From contig JAEDDX010000070.1 of the NCBI GenBank assembly GCA_016293615.1, positions 1 to 12,078 of the forward strand: a stretch of DNA of 12,078 nucleotides, read 5' to 3'. Position numbers and translations under genes: made by a program. Shown one piece after another: positions 7,331-12,078 of this stretch. This DNA comes from Acetatifactor sp. Lineage in GTDB: Bacteria > Bacillota > Clostridia > Lachnospirales > Lachnospiraceae. The stretch's first letter is position 1, and each line of letters opens with the position of its first letter. Below the pieces are notes generated by a model, which was given only the letters and a program-made list of their open reading frames with translations, had not been told where the DNA came from and searched no databases.

Positions 7331-7338
7331 TTTCGGTT

Positions 7339-9648
7339 TCATGCTGCGGAGTTCACAATGATTTTCACATCGGCTGGTCTGCCTACCGACTGGCGTTCCG
7401 GTTCTTCCAGCCGAATGTATCCATGTTCCTCCAGCAGTTCCAGCGTCGGAAAAATCTCCTCCGTTTTCTTAAAGAACTTTCCCCGGCACATCTGAAAAAG
7501 CTCAGAACGCTTGATCACCGATACGTTATTCTTTTTCAGCTTTGCCAAGACAAATTTGGCTTTCTGGATGGTTAAGTCAGTGCCCATCACGGAATAGGCG
7601 TAGGTGGAATGAGCCAGAAAATATTTGCCGATCTGAATCGCCTTGCTCATCGTAGAAGCTGTCACTTCTGTTTTGTCATCTTCCATATCAGCACAGTGCA
7701 ACAATCCCGCAATCCGGAGTACGGCACCGATATATTTGCTTGCCCAATCGGAAATTGCCTGTCCTTCGCCAACCAGAAACTTCTCATGTTCCTGAAAGTA
7801 ATCGGCCATCAGGTCAAAGGCTTTTTTGGAAAGGCGTACCGTCTGGGCATCTCCAGCAATCGGCAGAGCCATCAGGCGAAAAACCAAGCTGCGGTAAGCT
7901 GCGGTCACTTCGGGCGGAATCGCCTGGGTACGAAAGACCCGGCTGCCAATTCTGGACGGTGGGGACGCATACAGGAAGCGGGCAATCAAGCCCCGCCCTG
8001 TCATGGTGGTATTGGACATGATTTCGTCCAGCACACTGGGCTGAATTGAGAGGATAGCCGACAGTGCCGGGTGCATGATGCACTCTGCTTCACGGGTCAT
8101 TCGATCCACATAAATGGCATCCCCACAATGGCCTTTCAGCCAGACATCAATGTTGGATTTGTTGGAATACCGTCCTGCCATGATGTCAAAGATACCTCCT
8201 TCCGTAGAGATCACCGAGAATACCCCGTTGTTAGATGCCATCAAGCTGGTCAGCGCTTCACTGGAACAATCGTCCGCAAAAAAGCGAACCGGCTTTAGTT
8301 CTGGAGTTTCTTCCAGCTGCTCCTGAAGCTGCCGCAGCTCCAACTCCATTTCCCCGCTTTCCTTGCGCTCCAGCTTCTTTTGCAGGCCAGAGATCTGACG
8401 CTCCAGAGATTCTCGCTGCGAATGGTTTTCCCGTATTTCCATGCTGTGCGCCTTGTTATATTCCTGCTCATATTCATAAAGAAATGTGGTCATATCCCGC
8501 ATGACGCTGGACTTTCGCTCCCCCGGTGCGGCGATCACCACTGTGTACAAGCTCAAAGGCTCACAGTATCCCGGCGTTCCCTCTATCTTGTATTTCCCTT
8601 GTAAGCAGGTTGCCAGCACACCCAGGCTGATCACCGCTGCCATGTCCGGGGCAGTCTGACTGTGTTCGGCCACCGCACTCACATAATTTCGAATCACATC
8701 CGGGAGAGCGTCTACCGGAAATGCAGGCAGATCACTCCACTGTGGCGTCAGCGGAACAATAGGTTGAAAAACCGGTGACGGCTCCGCTTTTGGAGTGTAA
8801 ATCTCCCGGCAATGCTCGATCGCCTTCTGAATGGTGATTGCACCATACGTTGTGCCGGATTGCTGCCGGTCCCATTTATCCCGCATCAATCCCGACTGCC
8901 GGAACATAGTGTCCATCTTGGCAGCATCCCGTCCTGTCCAAAAGGCAAGATGACTGCACAGTGCCAGATCTGCCTCTGATGGGGACGAATATCCCTCCAA
9001 CGAACCGTTCCAAAGGGCTGTGAACGCTGCCCCGTTCTTACTGCTTTTTGCCAGTTGCAGAAGCTGCTCCATGCTTAAATCAGAGTTTTTTGCATTTATT
9101 GCATTTTCTGCGCCTACCTCTGTCCTGCGCATAAACTTGTCCAGTAACACTTGCAGCTCCTGGGTCCGGTCACCATACTCATAATCCTCGCAGCGGTTTC
9201 CGGTCACGGTGACATATTTGTTGGTTGCTCCCGCCACATACACCTCAATTCCAGCCTGGTGGTTCATAATATAAAATCGTTTGGTATCATACTGAAACCC
9301 TTTTGCCGAAAAGAGAATGTGAAGACCGTTTCCGCTGGGGCTGTACTCGGTATAGCTGTGCATTAAGGCCACAATTTCTGCGGCGGTCTGGGTGTAATAG
9401 CCGCTGTCCGAAACGCAGTTGTCCAGGTCAATCGCACAGATGCCGTTGAAAATTCCAATTCCAATGCCATCATATCCGCTGGCCTGTACTGCTGTTTTAT
9501 AAGGTACGAAGCTGGAAGGATCGTTGCTTTTCGCTCCCAGACCGGTTTGCGGCTGGTATGGCACCTTCGTTTTCCTCTCATTCCGTTCCTCATACTTCCA
9601 GCAGCAGAACAGACCATTTTGTATGATGCTGTCTGGTAAAGCTGTCAA
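7339..9648 (-). CDS. Primase/helicase-like replication protein (prim-pol plus DUF3987 domains)
   Basis: This is the probable replication initiator or primase of the element. Residues 1-170 resemble the archaeo-eukaryotic primase/polymerase fold of phage NrS-1-like replicases. They show the metal-binding AIDLDNC at 72-78 (D74, D76), SGNGLH at 105-110 and GIEVY at 133-137 with E135 as the likely third acidic residue. A helical linker (about 195-285) follows. A DUF3987 ATPase-like part (about 305-685) has a P-loop variant APGERKSS at 374-381, in which the usual GK becomes RK, and an acidic FFADD at 456-460. Residues 400-450 are charged and coiled-coil-like. The last 75 residues look like a winged helix. 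The start is TTG at 9648, with AAGGAGG eight bases upstream and no in-frame ATG near. It lies 137 bp after a small HTH gene and is probably co-transcribed with it. Exact enzyme activity is not established. Confidence 0.85.
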   Translation of the reverse strand: MTALPDSIIQNGLFCCWKYEERNERKTKVPYQPQTGLGAKSNDPSSFVPYKTAVQASGYDGIGIGIFNGICAIDLDNCVSDSGYYTQTAAEIVALMHSYTEYSPSGNGLHILFSAKGFQYDTKRFYIMNHQAGIEVYVAGATNKYVTVTGNRCEDYEYGDRTQELQVLLDKFMRRTEVGAENAINAKNSDLSMEQLLQLAKSSKNGAAFTALWNGSLEGYSSPSEADLALCSHLAFWTGRDAAKMDTMFRQSGLMRDKWDRQQSGTTYGAITIQKAIEHCREIYTPKAEPSPVFQPIVPLTPQWSDLPAFPVDALPDVIRNYVSAVAEHSQTAPDMAAVISLGVLATCLQGKYKIEGTPGYCEPLSLYTVVIAAPGERKSSVMRDMTTFLYEYEQEYNKAHSMEIRENHSQRESLERQISGLQKKLERKESGEMELELRQLQEQLEETPELKPVRFFADDCSSEALTSLMASNNGVFSVISTEGGIFDIMAGRYSNKSNIDVWLKGHCGDAIYVDRMTREAECIMHPALSAILSIQPSVLDEIMSNTTMTGRGLIARFLYASPPSRIGSRVFRTQAIPPEVTAAYRSLVFRLMALPIAGDAQTVRLSKKAFDLMADYFQEHEKFLVGEGQAISDWASKYIGAVLRIAGLLHCADMEDDKTEVTASTMSKAIQIGKYFLAHSTYAYSVMGTDLTIQKAKFVLAKLKKNNVSVIKRSELFQMCRGKFFKKTEEIFPTLELLEEHGYIRLEEPERQSVGRPADVKIIVNSAA
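9087..9111 (-). repeat. 25-bp repeat, copy 2, inside the primase gene
   Basis: Minus-strand copy of the 7306-7330 repeat, 23 of 25 bases identical, including the full 16-base core. It encodes the AENAINAK stretch (residues 180-187), a linker between the primase domain and the next domain. Confidence 0.55.
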
Positions 9649-9672
9649 ATTCTGTTCCTCCTTAAATAATTG

Positions 9673-9700
9673 TTGAATTTGGCAGCTGTCGTGTTATAAT
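9673..9700 (+). promoter_or_regulatory. Plus-strand promoter antisense to the primase leader
   Basis: TTGAAT (9673-9678), a 16-bp spacer and a perfect TATAAT (9695-9700) with an upstream TGT (extended -10). It points right, against the gene direction here, and no protein gene lies ahead before the terminator at 9752-9787. Confidence 0.7.
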
Positions 9701-9734
9701 ATCCTTGCTGAGTGATAGTCACACGGCAGCTGCC
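9681..9734. repeat. Inverted repeat in the leader of the primase gene
   Basis: Arms GGCAGCTGTCGTGT (9681-9694) and ACACGGCAGCTGCC (9721-9734) pair at 13 of 14 positions around a 26-base centre. In the minus-strand mRNA the hairpin would end about 15 bases before the Shine-Dalgarno of the primase gene. The right arm lies within a 14-bp perfect palindrome (9723-9736), which could alternatively be a protein site. Confidence 0.65.
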
Positions 9735-9787
9735 GTTTGTACTGTCCGCCAAGAGTTCTCATCTGCCAGGATGAGGGCTCTTTTTTT
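9707..9787 (+). ncRNA. Candidate small antisense RNA against the primase leader
   Basis: A promoter predicts a start near 9707 and a strong terminator ends near 9787, giving an RNA of about 80 nt. It would be fully complementary to the untranslated stretch between the small HTH gene and the primase gene. It contains the 14-bp palindrome at 9723-9736. Size and position match countertranscribed RNAs that limit replication proteins in Gram-positive plasmids. Existence is inferred from signals only. Confidence 0.5.
9752..9787 (+). terminator. Rho-independent terminator, plus strand
   Basis: AGAGTTCTCATC (9752-9763) and GATGAGGGCTCT (9770-9781) form a 12-bp stem with a 6-base loop, followed by T7 (9781-9787). 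Two pairs are G-U wobbles only in a plus-strand transcript; in the minus-strand RNA they become A-C mismatches. That supports function in the plus direction. Confidence 0.8.
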
Positions 9788-10019
9788 ATGCGGTTTCCGG
9801 CTGGAAGTATCCAATTTCCTCCCACACCTTTCTGTCGGGGCAGTAGTAGTTGTACTCGTTAGAGTTTTCCAGCTTGATCGCATAGCCGAATTTCAGGATT
9901 CCCTGCTGCAAACCAATGCGCACATACTGGGCATCCTTGTGCATGGCGGCTGCAATCTCGGTGATGGGGACATTGCGTCCGGTGAAGGGCGGCAGATCGA
10001 CATAAACTTTCTTCTCCAT
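9786..10019 (-). CDS. Small HTH protein, excisionase-like or replication accessory
   Basis: The protein has 77 residues. It begins at the ATG at 10019, eight bases after AAGGAGG; the frame stays open further upstream but lacks a start signal and crosses the promoter. Residues about 17-45 (ITEIAAAMHKDAQYVRIGLQ is the main part) read as a helix-turn-helix followed by a short wing. Size and shape resemble excisionases (recombination directionality factors), which fits an element with a tyrosine integrase. It is the first gene after the strongest promoter in the window and precedes the primase gene, so a role in excision or in starting replication is plausible. I do not recognise a specific characterised homologue. 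It could equally be a conserved regulator or a copy-control protein. Confidence 0.75.
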   Translation of the reverse strand: MEKKVYVDLPPFTGRNVPITEIAAAMHKDAQYVRIGLQQGILKFGYAIKLENSNEYNYYCPDRKVWEEIGYFQPETA

Positions 10020-10043
10020 GTGAATGACCTCCTTATCGCTGAT

Positions 10044-10064
10044 ATACGAATTATTAGTTCGTAT
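10044..10064. promoter_or_regulatory. Operator candidate O1 (palindrome)
   Basis: Perfect 7-bp arms ATACGAA (10044-10050) and TTCGTAT (10058-10064) with a 7-base spacer. It covers the expected start point of the leftward promoter, whose -10 box ends at 10069. The same half-sites and spacing recur in O2. Confidence 0.8.
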
Positions 10065-10068
10065 TTTG

Positions 10069-10097
10069 ATTATAAGCCATCCAGGGCCGCTTGTCAA
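10069..10097 (-). promoter_or_regulatory. Perfect-consensus leftward promoter for the HTH-primase operon
   Basis: Minus strand: TTGACA (10097-10092), 17-bp spacer, TATAAT (10074-10069). Both boxes match the sigma-70/sigma-A consensus exactly. It drives the small HTH gene and probably the primase gene. Confidence 0.9.
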
Positions 10098-10102
10098 CAC
10101 TA

Positions 10103-10125
10103 AATACGAAAAAATTATTCGTATT
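10103..10125. promoter_or_regulatory. Operator candidate O2 (palindrome)
   Basis: Perfect 8-bp arms AATACGAA (10103-10110) and TTCGTATT (10118-10125) with a 7-base spacer, the same half-site and geometry as O1. It lies between the -35 boxes of the two divergent promoters, six bases from each. Confidence 0.8.
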
Positions 10126-10131
10126 ACGACC

Positions 10132-10160
10132 TTGCAATTCGCACAGCTTCGTGTTACAAT
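10132..10160 (+). promoter_or_regulatory. Rightward promoter for the XRE repressor (and integrase)
   Basis: Plus strand: TTGCAA (10132-10137), 17-bp spacer, TACAAT (10155-10160) with TGT before it. Transcription would start about a dozen bases before the repressor start codon, so the leader is very short. Confidence 0.8.
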
Positions 10161-10178
10161 ACAAGCGAGGTGATGACA

Positions 10179-10805
10179 ATGCACAGCAACCCAGCCGAAA
10201 TTGGCGAGAGAATCAAGGCAGCCCGCAAGGCCGCCCACTTGAGCCAAACAGAACTGGCACAGCGTCTGGACAAGACGATGCGCACAGTTCAAAAATACGA
10301 AAGCGGTGAAATTGAGCCATCCATAGCGATGATCAATGCCATCGCCAAAATCTTAAACATATCTCCGGCAGACCTGATTGGTTACCAGAAACCCGAAATC
10401 CAGCTGGACAGCCTGTCTGATGTGATTGCGGTTCTTTACCAATTAAACAAGAAGGCCGGTATCCGGTTCGAGATCGATGTCCAGCGCCCGCCCCACAGCG
10501 AAGAATGGTCCTGCTCCCTGAAATTCAAAGGAAATGACCACTCCGCCGAGATGAATGATTCTCTGTGCCTGATTTTGGAAGAGTTCCGGGATGAGCGTGA
10601 AAAGTTGGAAACCTATTGGACCGATCAAGAATCCTTTGACCGCTGGATTGAAAAGGAACTGGCCTACTACGCAGACGCCAAGTTGCAGGACAAGGAAGTG
10701 GAAGCCCTCTCCGATTTGGAGCGCATTCAGCGGCGCAACGAACTGGATCGGCAAATGCTGGAGAAAATGAAAAAGGCCGCCGAAGAAAACGGCGACCAGG
10801 AATAA
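10179..10805 (+). CDS. XRE-family (Cro/C1-type) transcriptional repressor
   Basis: The protein has 208 residues with an N-terminal Cro/C1 HTH at about residues 8-66. It includes the LSQTELAQRL motif (21-30), a TVQKYESGE segment (36-44) and the typical LNISPADLI ending (59-67). The remaining 140 residues are charged and largely helical, without a recognised peptidase or ligand domain. The ATG at 10179 was chosen because GAGG at 10167-10170 sits eight bases upstream; a GTG at 10170 and an ATG at 10173 in frame lie too close to that site. Two matching palindromes immediately upstream suggest it represses the leftward operon and tunes its own promoter. The integrase gene follows 68 bp later on the same strand with no evident terminator between, so they may be co-transcribed. 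The signal for derepression is unknown. Confidence 0.88.
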   Translation: MHSNPAEIGERIKAARKAAHLSQTELAQRLDKTMRTVQKYESGEIEPSIAMINAIAKILNISPADLIGYQKPEIQLDSLSDVIAVLYQLNKKAGIRFEIDVQRPPHSEEWSCSLKFKGNDHSAEMNDSLCLILEEFRDEREKLETYWTDQESFDRWIEKELAYYADAKLQDKEVEALSDLERIQRRNELDRQMLEKMKKAAEENGDQE

Positions 10806-10862
10806 CAGTGGGTGTTACATACCCCTGTCAAATTTAGTTTGAAATCACTGGGAGGAAGGAAG

Positions 10863-10881
10863 TTTGAGATTTTTTGAGATT
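10863..10881 (+). repeat. 10-bp-period direct repeat at the integrase start
   Basis: TTTGAGATT occurs at 10863-10871 and again at 10873-10881. Each copy contains a TTG. The first TTG (10864) has the ideal 8-base distance from GGAGG (10851-10855) but is out of frame with the integrase. The second (10874) is in frame but 18 bases away. Confidence 0.7.
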
Positions 10882-11926
10882 ACCCAACGGATATGGCAGC
10901 GTCAAGAAAATGTCCGGAAAGCGAAGAAGACCCTACGCAGTGAGGAAAACGGTAGGGTGGCATGTCAACCCTGAAACAGGAAAGTCTGTTCAGGAACAAA
11001 TCACCATCGGCTATGCGGCAACCAGAGCAGAGGGGCTGCAAATGCTGGCAGAGTACAACAACAATCCCTTTGACATCAAGGCATCCAAAGCCACCTTCCA
11101 GGAGGTCTATGAACGCTGGTCAAAGGAGAAGTTCCCCACCATCTCCAAGTCAAACGTAAAAGGCTATGAGGCGTCCTATCGGGTGTGCGGACCCCTTTAC
11201 AACAAGGTGTTTCGGGATATCCGGCTGATGGACCTTCAATTTGTGGTAGACACCTGTGAGAAGAATTACCCCACTCTGAAAAAACTCAAGGGGCTGTTCA
11301 ACCAACTGTACGCCTATGCCATGAAAAACGACATCTGCAACAAGGATTACTCCGAGTTTGTGGATTTGAGCCGGTACAAGGATAAGAACCCCAACAAGCG
11401 TGACCGGAACAAGTTCACAAAGGAGCAGATTGCCCGCCTGTGGGAGCTTGCAGAGGACCCGTACTATCAGATCGTGCTGATGCTGATCTACAACGGTTGC
11501 CGCATCTCGGAGTTCCTCGACTTGAAGAAAGAAAACGTGCATCTGGAAGAACAATACTTTGATGTGATTGCCAGCAAAACCGAAAACGGCCTGCGGAAAG
11601 TTCCCATTGCCGACAAGGTGCTGCCATTCTACAAAGCGTGGTACGAAGGTTCTCAGTGTGAATATCTGCTCCACACGCCGGATCAAAAGCACTTTGATTA
11701 CAGGAACTACTACGACAGTTACTTCACACCCCTGATGGAGCAGCTTGGATATGACCAGACGCCACACTGTACCCGGCACACCTGCATTTCCATGCTGACA
11801 GAGGCCCACGTAGACCAAACCATGATCAAGAAGATTGTGGGGCACTCCGGTGCCATGACGCTCACCGAACGTGTCTACACCCACCTGGATATTGAAACAC
11901 TGGTGGAGGCAATCAACAAGATCTAA
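10874..11926 (+). CDS. Tyrosine recombinase (integrase) of the element
   Basis: This enzyme integrates and excises the element by site-specific recombination. The 350-residue protein has an N-terminal arm-binding-like part (1-60, with PNGYGSV at 4-10), a SAM-like core-binding domain (about 70-160) and a catalytic domain (180-350). The catalytic residues are visible: R210 in NGCRISEFL, K235 before TENGLRKVP, H298 and R301 in PHCTRH, H324 in VGHSG and Y335 in RVYTHLD. It is complete and close to the usual length. The start is TTG at 10874, because an in-frame TGA lies at 10865 and the conserved PNGYGSV segment begins four codons in. The Shine-Dalgarno spacing is poor for this start, which may keep expression low. 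The position at the element end next to probable arm sites is typical. Confidence 0.93.
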   Translation: MRLPNGYGSVKKMSGKRRRPYAVRKTVGWHVNPETGKSVQEQITIGYAATRAEGLQMLAEYNNNPFDIKASKATFQEVYERWSKEKFPTISKSNVKGYEASYRVCGPLYNKVFRDIRLMDLQFVVDTCEKNYPTLKKLKGLFNQLYAYAMKNDICNKDYSEFVDLSRYKDKNPNKRDRNKFTKEQIARLWELAEDPYYQIVLMLIYNGCRISEFLDLKKENVHLEEQYFDVIASKTENGLRKVPIADKVLPFYKAWYEGSQCEYLLHTPDQKHFDYRNYYDSYFTPLMEQLGYDQTPHCTRHTCISMLTEAHVDQTMIKKIVGHSGAMTLTERVYTHLDIETLVEAINKI

Positions 11927-11953
11927 AAGGAAGAAGGAAAAGCCGTGCAGCAC

Positions 11954-11997
11954 AAAAAAAGCAGGAGATACGCTCCTTGCGGAACGATCTCCTGCTT
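11954..11997 (-). terminator. Terminator at the right end, pointing into the element
   Basis: AAGCAGGAGAT (11959-11969) and ATCTCCTGCTT (11987-11997) form a perfect 11-bp stem, with a further imperfect upper stem. On the minus strand it is followed by T7 (11960-11954). It would stop transcription entering from beyond the right edge, insulating the integrase gene. It could also weakly end the integrase mRNA, since no T-run follows at once on the plus strand. Confidence 0.75.
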
Positions 11998-12027
11998 CAT
12001 AAGGCTTTTGTTTTCGCTTGCGCTTCT

Positions 12028-12060
12028 TGTTCCTTGTGTGCTCCTTGCTTGCTCCTTACG
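12028..12060 (+). repeat. Three tandem 11-bp units, possible integrase arm sites
   Basis: TGTTCCTTGTG (12028-12038), TGCTCCTTGCT (12039-12049) and TGCTCCTTACG (12050-12060) are consecutive, with consensus TGYTCCTT. A related CGCTCCTTGCG occurs at 11971-11981 within the terminator loop. An 11-bp period is about one helical turn. Position 100 bp after the integrase gene suggests arm-type binding sites next to the attachment site. The core attachment sequence itself cannot be identified. Confidence 0.45.
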
Positions 12061-12078
12061 AAGCAAAACGGAACACTT

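Larger units (their letters stand above)
6988..7338. other. Non-coding hairpin-rich region between primase and relaxase genes
   Basis: This 351-bp stretch has no credible gene. At least eight inverted repeats are packed in it: 7009-7022, 7028-7044, 7051-7093, 7095-7107, 7111-7126, 7129-7164, 7208-7240 and 7241-7274. Five share a CTGCGG sequence in the loop or at the stem-loop junction (starting at 7013, 7034, 7071, 7116 and 7255). It lies upstream of the relaxase gene and downstream of the primase gene. It probably contains oriT and may also carry a single-strand or replication origin. Confidence 0.75.

Noticed and set aside
9705..10103. 132-residue plus-strand open frame downstream of the antisense promoter
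   Set aside because: It is interrupted by the strong terminator at 9752-9787, has no ribosome site and lies opposite the small HTH gene.
10170..10178. GTG start at 10170 or ATG at 10173 for the XRE repressor
   Set aside because: The GTG overlaps the GAGG ribosome site itself and the first ATG is two bases from it; the ATG at 10179 has proper spacing.
10020..10292. N-terminal extension of the small HTH gene to 168 residues
   Set aside because: The extra part crosses the operators, both promoters and the start of the opposite repressor gene; the ATG at 10019 has an ideal AAGGAGG.
1..12078. CRISPR array, insertion sequence or rRNA
   Set aside because: No regularly spaced direct repeats, no transposase frame other than the tyrosine integrase, and no rRNA-like sequence were found.

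Overview
The window looks like the integrase-proximal part of an integrative mobilizable element from a Gram-positive Bacillota, most likely a gut Clostridia lineage (Oscillospiraceae or Lachnospiraceae type). The grounds are strong AGGAGG ribosome binding sites, several TTG starts, sigma-A style promoters with 16-17 bp spacers, moderate GC, and a MobV relaxase beside a DUF3987-type primase. No species can be named from the sequence alone.

Layout, left to right. Positions 1-5559 (minus strand) hold a type I restriction-modification operon in the order regulator, hsdM, hsdS, hsdR. The genes are joined by 4-bp and 1-bp overlaps and a 1-bp gap. hsdR runs off the left edge with 578 residues visible. 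A promoter (5608-5636) and an overlapping palindrome (5580-5609) precede the operon. A terminator (5666-5712) separates it from the mobilization gene. Positions 5722-6987 (minus) encode a MobV/Pre-type relaxase. Positions 6988-7338 are non-coding and packed with hairpins; they include an oriT candidate close in form to MobV nick regions. Positions 7339-9648 (minus) encode a 769-residue primase/helicase-like replication protein. The gap 9649-9785 carries a divergent plus-strand promoter and a plus-strand terminator about 80 nt apart, which suggests a small antisense RNA against the replication gene leader. Positions 9786-10019 (minus) encode a 77-residue HTH/excisionase-like protein.

Positions 10020-10178 form a divergent control region. 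A perfect TTGACA-17-TATAAT promoter fires left into the HTH-replication operon, and a second good promoter fires right into an XRE repressor gene (10179-10805). Two matching palindromes (ATACGAA-N7-TTCGTAT type) sit where a repressor would cover both promoters. The repressor gene is followed by a tyrosine integrase (10874-11926). The last 150 bp contain a terminator pointing into the element and three 11-bp tandem units that could be integrase arm sites.

Working model (inference): the XRE protein holds the strong leftward promoter off while the element is integrated. On derepression the small HTH protein and the primase are made, the element excises with the integrase and replicates, and MobV nicks the oriT so a helper conjugation system can move it. 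The type I restriction-modification cargo has its own promoter, operator and terminator and would act as a stabilising or defence module with a target recognition subunit that looks recombined.
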